Origin: Eutreptiella sp. 'Long Island Sound 2002'
Taxonomy: Eukaryota > Euglenozoa > Euglenophyceae > Eutreptiales > Eutreptiaceae
DNA: 64,000 bases
Assembly (NCBI GenBank): GCA_964036045.1
Contig: OZ038381.1
Span: 69,378,242 to 69,442,241 of the forward strand
Direction of reading: 5' to 3'
The position numbers and the translations under genes are program-made. Positions within the stretch are counted from its first letter, which is position 1, and each line of letters starts with the position of its first letter. Below, piece after piece: positions 45,251 through 55,811 of this stretch. Below the pieces are notes generated by a model that saw only the letters and a program-made list of their open reading frames with translations, had not been told where the DNA came from and did not search any database.

Positions 45251-46900
45251 GCACGGGCTGCCTCAGTGCCCGGGCTATGGACACTGGGTTTCCTACTGTT
45301 GTGTGGTGTTTGTGTTTGGGTCCGGGTTGTGGTTGGGTGTGGGTTTCGGTAACCCCGCCAGGCCTGGCTGGGGTCTTAGGTGGGTGTGTTTGGGTACGGT
45401 TTGTGGTTTTGCCCCTTTTTTCCCCGCTGGGGTTTGCGGTGTTTGCGGTTGGGCTTGGGTTTCGGCCTGCAGCCCACCTCTTGTAGTTAGGGTTATGGGA
45501 CGTGCGTGGTTGTGTGCACGCTCCGCCTGCACTCCGCCGTTCCCGGTTCTGGTGTGCGGTGTGGGCGTGCGTGCTGGGGTGTGGGTATCCGCTGCGCCCC
45601 GCCACTCCTTGGGGAGGTGCTGAGGTGTGTGTGTGCTTGTGTGCCCGTCCCGCGTGGTCTGCTGCACCTCCTGGTTGGGGGTGCTGTGCGGGGGTGTGTG
45701 GTTGGGCCTGGGTTTGTGCCGCGCCCCCCCACTCCTGGCTGGGGCCTCGGGGCGTGTGTGTGTTTGTGCGCGCGGCCCGCTTGTTCCCCGCCTTTCCCTG
45801 CTGGGGTGTGTTGTGTGGGCGTGCGTGCTAGGCTCAGGTCTCGGCTGTGCCCCGCCGTTCTTGGTTGGGTTGTTAGGGTGTGTGTGCTGTCCTGCATGTG
45901 CCCCGCTTGCCCCCTCCCTTCCTGGGGGGCCGCCTGTGGCGCGGGGGTGTGTGGGTGTTGCTGTTCTTTGTTTGTTTTTTGGGGGGGGGCGTGTCGTGTC
46001 TTTGCTTTGTGGTGTCGGTCGCTGGCTGTCCCGGTCTCGGGTCTCGTGGTCTCTGTTCCCCCATACCCTCTCTTCCCGGCTGCGTTGCTGGTTTTTTTTT
46101 CTCCGTCCCAGCGTGGTGTGTGTCCGCGTCTTTTGAGTGTCCCTCTTCCCGGTGAGCTGCTGTTCCTGGCTTGGTGTTGCCTGTTTTGGCTGGGTGGTCC
46201 CCCTGTGCAGCTTTGGGGGGTCCTGTCTTCGGTGTCGTCTGGGTGGGGGGTTTCGCCGCCTCTTGCTGTGTTGGTGGGCGGTTTTGTGGCTGTGGGCCGT
46301 TCTCGCGCCCCCCCCTGTTTTTAATTTGGGGGGGGGTCTGACTCTTCCTCCCTCTGCCTTCCCTGGGCTGGCGAATGCACTGGTAAGCATTCAGTGTGGT
46401 CTCCCGGGTTGCTGTTGGTGGTTGCGTTTTGCCAGGCCGTGTCCCGGCCCCATGGGTCGGGTGGGTTATGTACACGTTGGGCTCGGCGCCCCTCTCTGTC
46501 GGGTTAGGTTCTGGCTCTGCTGAGTTGGCGGCTGCGCCAGGCGGCTTCGTGGCGCTCTGGGTCAGGGGGGCTGGGGTTGTCCGTGTCCTTTGGCCTCCGC
46601 GGTGCCGGTTTTAGCTTTCTTGCGGTGGTTTGTGTGCGTGAACCGCCACAGTTGTTGCCGGGCGCGCAGTGACCCCTTGCCGGTGTGTGGCGGGCTGTTG
46701 CGGATCCTTCCGGGGTGTGCGGTGGCTTGTTTTGGTTAGTCCTTCGGTTAGCATCCCTTGCTTTGGTGTTGTGATGTGCTGTGGTGCGCCGTGTTGCGCC
46801 GTGCCGTGCCGTGGTGTGCCGCTCTGTGCCGCGTCGCGTCGCGTCGTGCTGTGGCGTGTTGTGCCAAAGGCGCAGTTACCAAAAGGCAAAAGGCCGGGAT
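45251..46900 (-). repeat. degenerate GT-rich minisatellite of the minus-strand LINE 3' region
   Basis: From about 45,490 to 45,890 a unit of roughly 110-120 bp repeats about three to four times (plus strand: GTGTGGGCGTGCGTGCTGGG, CTGTGCCCCGCC.CTCCTGG, GTGTGTGTGCTTGTG). The flanks are similar in composition, and 46,770-46,870 has short GTGCCGTG/GCGTC repeats. The position matches that of the 65-bp array in the plus LINE, but the unit is different. Long open frames here are compositional. Confidence 0.6.
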
Positions 46901-47030
46901 GTCTACCCACGGGTAAAGGTAAACGGGCTGGGCTGTGTGTGTTGTGTGCGCGCTGTGCGTAAGTGTGTAGGCCTCGGCAGGGGGAGGGGGAGTCGGGGAG
47001 ATCTGGTGAGTGCGCCTCTGGCGACCGCGC

Positions 47031-47478
47031 TTATTCCAGGAGCTCCCGCTGCACCCCTTCCCTTTCTGCTTGCTGGTGCAGGCGCAGCTCCTGCAACGCC
47101 CACGCCATCGTGCTGCCCGGGCCCAGGCGGGCTTTCAGCAGTGTGGCACGCGCCTTGGCAAGGGCGTACCAGATCCGTACCGACTCCTCCACGACGTGGC
47201 AGAGGAACTCCGTGCCCAGCGAGTGGGGCCCCGTACACTCCAGGTGGGCCAGCTGCATGGAGGGGGTCCGCAGGGCTGCCGCCCACTGCTCCAGTACAGT
47301 CGGTTCCCACAGCTGGTGACGCACTGGGGCCGCCCGTGGCCCCAGCTTCTGGTCGAGCCACGCTGCGAGGCGCCGGCGGGCTGGCCCTCACTCGTACGAT
47401 TGAGCCGAGCAGGCCCACAGGTGGGGCGCCGTCTTGGGCTGTGTCCCGCACAGGAGGCACGTTGTATCAAGCACCGTG
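47031..47478 (-). pseudogene. C-terminus of a LINE RT ORF with CCHC knuckle
   Basis: On the minus strand: CLLCGTQPKTAPHLWAC (a C-x2-C-x8-H-x3-C knuckle), then, past one in-frame TGA, about 120 residues rich in Leu/Ala/Arg with Trp (HQLWEP, EESVRIWYALAKAR, ALQELRLHQQAE) to a TAA at 47,031. The layout equals that of the plus LINE C-terminus at 20,636-21,037, though sequence identity is low. The RT itself should lie at higher coordinates but is replaced by the 47-bp satellite, so this copy is truncated. Confidence 0.6.
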
Positions 47479-47519
47479 CCCCGGTGGGAGGAACGGTGGG
47501 CTAGGACGGCCATGGACTG

Positions 47520-50500
47520 CCTCACTGCCTGGGGCAGAAGGCAGTGCAACTCCTGCAATACACTGCCTCACTGCCCTGGGGCAGTGGGCAGTGCAACTCC
47601 TGCAATGCACTGCCTCACTGCCTGGGGGCAGTAGGCACTGCAACTCCTGCAATGCACTGCCTCACTGCCTGGGGGCAGTGGGCAGTGCAACTCCTGCACT
47701 GCACTGCCTCACTGCCTGGGGGCAGTGGGCAGTGCAACTCCTACAATGCACTGCCTCGCTGCCTGGGGGCAGTGGGCAGTGCAACTTCTGCAATGCACTG
47801 CGTCACTGCCCTGGGGCAGTTGGCAGTGGAGCTCCTGCAATGTACTGCCTCACTGCCTGGGGGCAGTGGACAGTGCAACTTCAGCAATGCACTGCCTCAC
47901 TGCCCTGGGGCAGTGGGCAGTGGAAAACCTGCGATGCACTGCCCAACTGCCTGGAGGCAGTGGGTAGTGCACCTCCTGCAATGCACTGACTCACTGCCTG
48001 GGGGCAGTGGACAGTGCAACTCCTGCAATGCACCGCCTCACTGCCCTGGGGCAGTGGGCAGTGAAACTCCCGCAATGCACTGCCGCACTGCCTGGGGGCA
48101 TTAGGCAGTGCAACTCCTGCAATGCACTGCCTCACTGCCTGGGGGCAGTGGGCAGTGCAACTCCAACTCCTGCAATGCACGGCCTCACTGCCCTGGGGGC
48201 ACCGGGCAGTGGAACTCCTGCAATGCACTGCCTCACTGCCTGGGGGCAGTGGGCAGTGCAACTCCTGCAATGCACTGCCTCACTGCCTGGGCGCAGTGGG
48301 CAGTGGAACTCCTGCAATGCACTGCCTCGCTGCCCTGGGGCAGTAGGCAGTGCAACTCCTGCAATGCACTGCCTCACTGCCTGGGGGCAGTAGGCAGTGC
48401 AACTCCTGCAATGCACTGCCTCACTGCCTGGGGGCAGTGGGCAATGCAACTTCTACAATGCACGGCCTCACTGCCCTGGGGCAGTGGGCAGTGGAACTCC
48501 TGCAATGCACTGCCCCACTGCCTTGCGGTGGTGGGCAGTGCAACTCCTGCAATGCACTGCCTCACTGCCCGGGGGCAGTGGGCAGTGCAACTGCTGCAAT
48601 GCACTGCCTCACTGCCCTGGGGCAGTGTGCAGTGCAACTCCTGCAATGCACCGCCTCACTGCCTGGGGGCAGTGGACGGCGCAACTCCCGCAATGCACTG
48701 CCGCACTGCCTGGGGGCAGTGGGCAGTGGAACTCCTGCAATGCACTGCCTCACTGCCCTGGGGCAGTGGGCAGTGGAACTCCTGCAATGTACTGCTTCAC
48801 TGCCTGGGGGCAGTGGACAGTGCAACTCCTGCAATGCACTGTCTCACTGCCCCGGGGCAGTGGGCAGTGGAACTCCTGCAATGTACTACCTCACTGCCTG
48901 GGCGCATTGGGCAGTGGAACTTCTGGAATGCCATTGCCCCACTGCCTGGGGGCAGTGGGCAGTGCAACTCCTGCAATGCACTGTCTCACTGCCCCAGGGC
49001 AGTGGGCAGTGCAACTCCTGCAATGCACTACCTCACTGCCTGGGCGCAGTGGGCAGTGGAACTCCTGCAATGCACTGCCCCACTGCCTGGGGGCAGTGGG
49101 CAGTGCGACTCCTGCAATGCACGGCCTCACCTCCTTGGGGGCAGTCGGCAGTGCAACCCCTGCAACGCACTGCCTCACTGCCTGGGGGCAGTTGGCAGTG
49201 CAACTCCTGCACTGCACTGCCGCACTGCCTGGGGGCAGTGGGCAGTGGAACTCCTGCAATGCACTGCCCCACTGCCGGGGGGCAGTGGGCGGTGCAACTC
49301 CTGCAACGCACTGCCTCACTGCCCTGGGGCAGTGGGCAGTGGAACTCCTGCAATGCACTGCCCCGCTGCCTGGGGGCAGCGGGCAGGGGAACTCTGGCAA
49401 TGCACTGCCTCACTGCCTGGGGGCAGCGGACAGTGCAACCCCTGCAATGCACTGCCTCACTGCCCTGGGTCAGTGGGCAGTGCAACTCCTGTAATACACT
49501 GCCGCACTGCCTGGGGGCAGTGGGCAGTGCAACTCCTGCAATGCACCGCCTCACTGCCTGGGGGCAGTGGGCGGTGTAACTCCAACTCCTGCAATGGACT
49601 GCCTCACTGCCTGGGGGCAGTGGGCGGTGCAACTTCTACAATGCACGGCCTCACTGCCTGGGAGCAGTGGGCAGTGCAACTCCGGCAATGCACTGCCTCA
49701 CTGCCCTGGGGCAGTGGGCAGTGCAACTCCTGCAATGCACTGCCTTACTGCCTGGGGGCAGTGGGCAGTGCAGCTCCTGCAATGCACCGCCGCACTGCCT
49801 GGGGGCAGCCGGCAGTGCAGCTCCTGCAATGCACCGCCTCACTGCCTGGGGGCAGTGGGCGGTCCAACTCCTGCAATGCACTGCCTCGCTGCCAGGGGGC
49901 AGTGGGCAGTGGAACTCCTGCAAGGCACTGCCCCACCGCCCTGGGGGCAGTGGGCAGTGCAACTCCTACAAGGCACTGCCTCACTGCCCTGGGGCAGTGG
50001 GCAGCGGAACTCCTGCAATGCACTGCCTCACTGCCTGGGGGCAGTGGGCAGTGCAACTCCTGCAATGCACTGCCTCACTGCCTGGGGGCAGTGGACAGTG
50101 CAACTCCTGCAATGCACCGCCTCACTGCCCTGGGGCAGTGGGCAGTGAAACTCCCGCATTGCAGTGCCGCACTGCCTGGGGGCAGTGGGCAGTGCAACTC
50201 CTGCAATGCACTGCCTCACTGCCTGGGGGCAGTGGGCAGTGCAACTCCAACTCCAACTCCTGCAATGCACAGCCCCACTGCCTGGGGGCAGCGGGCAGTG
50301 CAACTCTTGCAATGCACTGCCTCACTGCCCTGGCGCAGTAGGCAGTGGACCTCCTGCAATGCACTGCCTCACTGCCGGGGGGCGGTGGGCAGTGGAACTC
50401 CTGCAATGCACTGCCTCACTGTCCCAGAGCAGTGGGCAGTGGAACTCCTGCAATGCACTACCTCACTGCCCTTGGGCAGTGGGCAGGGGAGCTCTCGCAA

Positions 50501-50785
50501 TGCACTGCCTCGCTGCCTCTGCCTCGGTACAGCAGGCAGTGCAACCTCTGCAATGCACTGCCTCACTGCCCTGGGTCAGTGGGCAGTGCAACTCCTGCAA
50601 TACAGTGCCGAACTGCCCGGGGGCAGTGGGCAGTGCAACTCCTGCAATGCACTGCCTCACTGCCTGGGGGCAGTGGGCAGTGCAACTCCAACTCCTGCAA
50701 TGCACTGCCTCACTGCCTGGGGGCAGTGGGCGGTGCAACTTCTACAATGCACGGCCTCACTGCCTCGGGGCAGTGGGCAGTGGCG
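47520..50785. repeat. 47-bp satellite with hairpin unit, about 70 copies
   Basis: The unit GGCAGTGCAACTCCTGCAAT, GCACTGCCTCACTGCCTGGG, GGCAGTG is 47 bp. TGCACTGCC-T-CACTGCC pairs with GGCAGTG-GGCAGTGCA across a four-base loop, so every unit can fold into a near-perfect 16-bp hairpin. The period is not a multiple of 3 and stops are missing on both strands, which creates frames up to 1,029 codons that are not genes. Occasional units carry an extra CTCCAA or CTCCAACTCCAA. Confidence 0.95.
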
Positions 50786-51599
50786 TGTTGTGGCGTGTTG
50801 TGCTTTGGGGTGCCTTGTCGTGGTGCGTTGCACTGTGGCCCGCTGCGGTGCGGTGTGCTGTGCTGCCTCCTATTGTGCCGTGGTGGGTCCGTGGAGGTCA
50901 GCCTGGCCTGTGTCATGGTGCGAAGTGCAGGTCGGGGTGTGGCTGGCTGGTGGCTGGGGGCTGCGGTTAGGTGTGGGTGGTTCGCTGGGTCCGTGCTGTG
51001 GGGGCCTGGGCGTGCCGCTCGGGCTGGTGGGTCGGGTAGGTGTCCGTGGGGTTGCCCTCTCTGGGGGGCCTGTGCCTTGGTCCCGTGTCCTCTGGGGGTC
51101 CCGGCCCCTAGCCCTGGGTGCTGTGGCCGTGCCTTTGTCCTCTCCCGGTGCCTGTGAGGTGGCCCTTGTGGTGGCCGGGGTCGTCGCCTGGCCGTGAGGG
51201 CGTGGTGGTGGGTTGCGTGACGGTGTTCCCAGCGGCTTCCTCTGTGGGTGCAGCCCGTTCTCAGAGTGTAGGTGTGCCCTCAATCCCCTGTGTGGTTTCA
51301 GGTGGCTGGTGGGCGTGTGCCGGTGTGATCCGTACGGCGTCCGATTCGTGCTTCGGCGGCGTGTGTTGGGGGCGTGGGGAGGCGCTGGTCCTTCCGTGGT
51401 GGTATGTCCTTCCTGCGTGTGGGTCCTGGTGCCCGCCGTGGTGTCCTCTTTCTCTGCACCTCGGTCCCCATTCCTGCCCCTTCCTGGCCCTTGGGTGGTT
51501 TCCTGCCCCCACGTTGTGTCGCTTCCGGTGCCCTGTCCCTATGGGCACCTGCCCCTCACTTGGGGCCCTTCCGTGCCCCCTTGCCTGAGTGTCCCTTTC
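50786..51599 (-). other. LINE-like Thr/Pro/Arg-rich region, no intact gene
   Basis: GC-rich. Minus-strand translation is Thr/His/Pro/Arg-rich like the region after ORF-B of the plus LINE (25,097-25,440). The join with the satellite (near 50,786) falls inside TGGCGTGTTGTG repeats. No motif seen. Confidence 0.4.
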
Positions 51600-52725
51600 T
51601 GTCCCATGCCCTCCCCTTGCCCGTGCCCTTTCCCTTCCCGGTGTGGTGGTTTGGTGGGGGGGGGGGCGCCGATGGCCCAGGCCTGGGGATGGGTGGCCTG
51701 GAGCCATTGGCGGAGGGCTTGGGGGGTGTAGGGGGGGCGGAGGCCCTGGACCGCGTCGCGGAGGATGGTTTCTCATGCTGCCTGCGGCATGATGGCCTCC
51801 GGGGTGGCCTCATAGTGGTTGGCGGGGGTGCCGGTGCGCACCTCCTCGAAGGTGTGCCCCATGTGCACCCCTTCTCGCCTTCGCGCTCCCCCGGCCCACT
51901 TCACCCAGCGGCGGAGCTCCTGCAAGGCGGGGGCAGACCACCAGGCGAGGTGGGCGGGGGCCTGGGGGGGGGGGGGGGGTCCGAGTTCGAGGTCCTGTAG
52001 CGGCGGGAGGAGGACGTGGACATGCGGCGGTGGCGGGCGTGGCGGCGCCTGGGGGAGCGTGAGCGGCGGTGGCGGGGGCTGGGGGTGGACGACGGGTACG
52101 GGTGGAGGGGGGAACGGGAAGCCCGTTGGGGCCCGTGGGGGGAGGGGGGGCCGGACATGGGGCGGCGGTGGCGTGCTTGGCGGCGCCTGGGGGGGCGGGA
52201 GCGGCGGTGGCGGGGGCTGGGGATGGAGGACGGGTACGGGCGACGGGGGGAATGGGGAGCCTGGTGGGGCCCGTGGGGGGAGGGGGAGGTGGACATGGGG
52301 TGGCGGTGGCGTGCTTGGCGGCAACCCGGGGGAGCAGGAGCGGTGGCGGCGGAAGCTGGGGGTGGGGGTCGCGTACGGGCGGAGGGGGGAGCAGAAAGCC
52401 CGGTGGGCTCGTGGGGGGAGGGAGAGGTGGACATGGGGCGGCAGTGGCGCCCGTGGTGGCGCCTGAAGGAGCAGGAGCGGCAGGAACGGGGCCCCGGGGG
52501 GTCGTGGTGGCGCCTTGGGGAGCGGAAGCGGTGGTGGCGGAGGCTTGGGGTGGGGGTCGCGTACGGGCGGAGGGGGGAGCAGAAAGCCCGGTGGGGCTCG
52601 TGGGGGGAGGGAGAGGTGGACATGGGGCGGCGGTGGCGCCCGTGGTGGCGCCCAAAGGGGCGGGAGCGGCGGGAACGGGGCCCCGAGGGGTCGTGGTGGT
52701 GCCTTGGGGAGCAGGAGCGGCGCGA
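51600..52725 (-). pseudogene. ORF-B-like fragment of a second minus-strand LINE
   Basis: The minus strand encodes a long Pro-rich repeat region (52,725-51,990; PPLPPRAPPG-type blocks, DNA period about 135-190 bp) followed by a Trp-rich domain: HLAWWSAPALQELRRWVKWA, then MPQAA and, past a TGA at 51,773-51,775, ETILRDAVQGLRPPYTPQAL. This aligns with the C-terminal domain of ORF-B in the plus LINE (WWQRWTHTQLWELRKW ... MPQAAWEAM), with TGA in place of the Trp codon. It supports ORF-B as a real, conserved LINE protein. The LTR of element B starts just to its right. Confidence 0.6.
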
Positions 52726-52729
52726 GTGG

Positions 52730-53472
52730 GAGTAAGAAAAAGTCACTACCATGTCTTTCTGGGGGTACTTGATCCAGGCTACAGCCCCCCTATTTTGCCT
52801 AAGGAAGTGCTGCGACTAACACCTAAACATTTTTGTTTCTCTTATGAAGCTTTAAGTACACTTTCTCAGCAACTAGGGTTAAAACCTTAGATCCCCCATG
52901 AAGTTCACCCCTACCACTCAAAGGAGCGGAGGTATCATCCCCCATTGAGGTCATACCGAAATAAAGCAGGCACTTCATGCCTTGGGCCTTGTAGGTTAAG
53001 CCTAGTGGTCTCCCACCTCAGGATCCCTATACTCAAAAGTTTCTACTACTTATTGTGGTTCCAGATTGTAATTGTTTCTGAATTCAGTTGCTTGCCCAAG
53101 TCATATTCTGTGTCTGGGCTGACACCTCTGCCCCAGATTCCTAACCAGCTCCATTTCATCCAAAAGAGTGCACATGAAGCGCTTGGTGCTATCTTGGAGG
53201 TCTGAGTCATGGCAGTTTTCACATAAAATCATTTGTTTTGTGTATAAAACCATTTGAGTTGCATATTTGATTCCTCATTTGTCTATATGCAGCCCCTCCT
53301 TGCTTACAATGCTTTGAATTGGAAGAATACTATCACAATTCTGGCTCTGATCCTGTTTGTGGTGTTCCTTGTTCGTGGACTTTACCTTTTTGCAGTTTTG
53401 GGGAAACATCTTTTGAAGAGCAATAGAGGTTTTCAATATCAACAACAAGCAAGGGACATCAGAAACTCTCTC
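52730..53472 (+). repeat. 5' LTR of Ty3/gypsy element B
   Basis: The first ~420 bp are repeated at 63,578-64,000 with about 30-35 differences counted by eye. The LTR starts at GAGTAAGAAA, as in element A, and is taken to end just before the primer-binding site at 53,473. Length about 740 bp. It contains a TATA box at 53,243 but no tRNA-like module comparable to that of the A LTR. Confidence 0.8.
53243..53249 (+). promoter_or_regulatory. TATA box of the element B LTR
   Basis: TATAAAA about 230 bp before the primer-binding site, in AT-rich DNA. Confidence 0.45.
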
Positions 53473-53483
53473 TGGTAGCAGAG
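53473..53483 (+). other. primer-binding site of element B (initiator Met tRNA)
   Basis: TGGTAGCAGAG is complementary to the 3' end CUCUGCUACCA of an initiator methionine tRNA. It sits between the LTR and the gag ATG at 53,535. Confidence 0.7.
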
Positions 53484-53534
53484 TGCAACACACTCGCCAA
53501 GCTAAAACACAAGAAATCCACAGCGTATTGAGCA

Positions 53535-55787
53535 ATGTCACGTCCATCAATTACACTGAGCGCCAAGACCCTGACAATCAGGTCCCAGCCAACGGCGGAG
53601 CCTGTAGCAGGACCTTCCAGGGCTATGTCCCCGAGCGGATGGGATGATACAGTCGTTGTGGACACTACTGGCTGGCGCGGAGAGCACCAAGCAAGGAGGG
53701 CGGAAGAAAAATATATGAGAGAAGCCCCTGAGGCGCCTGTGTTAACCCAGGAACGCCTCAGAGGCCTCGAAGGGAGGGACCCGATGGCGGCTGCCCTCCT
53801 GTCTGTCGTATCCTCCTTACCTCCTTTTGAGGATGCCCCTGATCCTGAAGCCCAGGCCGCGATGGAGAAGATCGCCACCGCCAAAGTGAAAGCCTGGATA
53901 AAAGCGGGAAAACAGGAGGACGAGAAAGAACCGATGAAGGCGTATCCCATGTTCGGCGCCACGTGGGGTGAGGGGTTCGAAGCACCTTATGGGGAAATAT
54001 CCGCCAGAACGTCCAATGACTCCTCGGAATGAGAGGATGACTGGATATCTAGAGAGCCTACCCCGTCGTTGCCTTCGAGGCCAAGACCACCTTCGCCTCG
54101 TGGGGTGTGCCTCGAACCCGTGCGCGTGGAAAGAGGTTTACCTTCACGTATGGCTGCCCCTGAACTCAGTCTGGATGAGACCATGGAACTCCTTTCCCGG
54201 GTTCTGGGGGCTGGGGATAAAGATCCTGATTGGAGTGCACTGTCTGCAGCACTGAAGGATAAATTGGGGCTGTCTGAACTGAAGAAGCCCCCCTCGACCA
54301 TGTCCCCGGGTGTTGAACTCCTGACCAGGGGTGTGAAAAGCTGCAGAGGGATCCGCAGCACCTTCTTGGACACTTGTCCAAGCCCTTTCCATCCTCGTGT
54401 GAGGAATGATCCTGTATGCACTATTCGGGATTCTACTGAGGCTGAGATGGAGGACTATTGGCTGGCGGCACTGGTGCCACTTGCCACTGTCTACCCCTCA
54501 CCCCCCTCAGGTGGAAAAGGTGACACTGGTGTACCAGTTCGGGGAACAAAGGGCATCGCCACAGCGAACCTTCAGATCGAGCTCCCTGAGTTCGATCCTA
54601 AAAACTTGCCTGAATGGGCCGAAGAATTTTCGGAGTTTCTACTCCTCACTGGACAGCAACATGCTGATGTCCGGACCAAGTGCACGCTCATCAAGAAGTC
54701 GTGCAAGAAAAAGTTCCTTCAGCGGCAGGTGAAAACTGCCATCAGGAAGAGCTCCAGTTGGGGAGACCTCCTTAAAAAACTGGAACAAATGTACCCAGTC
54801 TACGAAACGGACCTGAGTGTCCGTACGGAGATAGAGGAACTCCCCCCACTTCCTGAGTTCCCCACAGCTGCCCGTATTTATCAGTTCGTGGCGCAGCTGG
54901 AGGAGCTCATTGGGAGGATGAACCCCTCCTCATACGGGCCTACCGAGCCTCATCTGTGGCTCGTGGGTAAAATTCCTCCCAGGACTTGGGAGAATTGTAA
55001 GGAGACATCCGAGAGGAAATCCCGGACTCTTTCCTACGATGAGTTGGTCGATCTTCTGATCGAACTCGCCATGGAGAGAGAAAACGACTCTCACATGGTT
55101 AAATACCTGCGCAAACATCTGCAGAGGGAGGCCCCTGCTGAAAGGCGTCAGGGAGGAAGGTCCCCACTACCCCACTCGAACCTTGGGAAGGGTAAGGGAG
55201 GGCAACTGAAGCATATGAAGGAGACCGCCCCCGCTAAAGGCAAGGGAGCCCCCAATCTTTTTTATTCCCAGCCTACGGACAACAAGGGGGGACCATGTCA
55301 CGCCCCTGACTGCGATGGACGCAGCTCTTGTATGCTCCAGTTGCGGCGGACGCAGAAGACCAAGGATGGTCAGGAGGTCAAGCACCAGGACCACTTCCGC
55401 TGCACTATCACCTGTGGCTACTGCGGCAAGAAGAGGCACTACGAAGATGAGTGCCACATAAAACGCCGCGAGTCGGAGAAGCTAAAGAAGGCCGAGGAAG
55501 AACGGCGTAAGAACGCCGGTAAGGGGGGGGGAGGCAGTACCCCTGGGGGAACTCCAGGTGGAGGTAACCCTGGAGGAGGGCAAGGAAACTCCGCACCCCC
55601 CACAGGTGGAAAACCAGGCCCCATCCCCAAGGGTGAGCAGCCTGGGGAGAAGCGAACCGTACCCTCTACCCCCAGCACCAGTGGCGCTGACAAGGGAAAC
55701 GAGAACGCCATGAAGAGCCGCCTGAACTGGCACTCTAAGTGCCTGCAGGCGGCGGGCTTTGAAGTGAAATTCCCCGAAAGGGAATAG
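53535..55787 (+). pseudogene. gag: gag polyprotein of element B with one internal stop
   Basis: The ATG at 53,535 is the first after the PBS. The frame runs 751 codons to TAG 55,785-55,787, with one TGA at 54,030-54,032 (between SSE and EDDW); the two parts are in the same frame, so a single substitution explains it. N-terminal third: acidic/Pro-rich with an Ala/Lys helix (AAMEKIATAKVKAWIKAG). Middle (54,560-55,120): capsid-like, conserved with A (LPEFDPKNLPEWAEEFSEFL; YPVYETDLSVRTEIEELPPL). A CCHC knuckle C-x2-C-x4-H-x4-C lies at 55,413-55,454, followed by a Lys/Glu then Gly/Pro-rich tail. It forms the particle and packages RNA. Confidence 0.85.
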
Positions 55788-55811
55788 GGGGGCGGCTCCG
55801 AGGAAGAAGAT

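Noticed and set aside
44900-46910. Repeated runs of tandem units as a possible CRISPR array or bacterial operon region
   Set aside because: Units vary, there are no unique spacers of constant size, and the surrounding DNA is clearly eukaryotic transposon sequence.
48108-51197. 1,029-codon plus-strand frame and overlapping frames on both strands
   Set aside because: Product of the 47-bp satellite, stop-free on both strands, running on into GC-rich LINE-like DNA.
51810-52890. Long Gly/Arg-rich plus-strand frames
   Set aside because: Antisense of the Pro-rich repeat of the minus-strand LINE; composition only.
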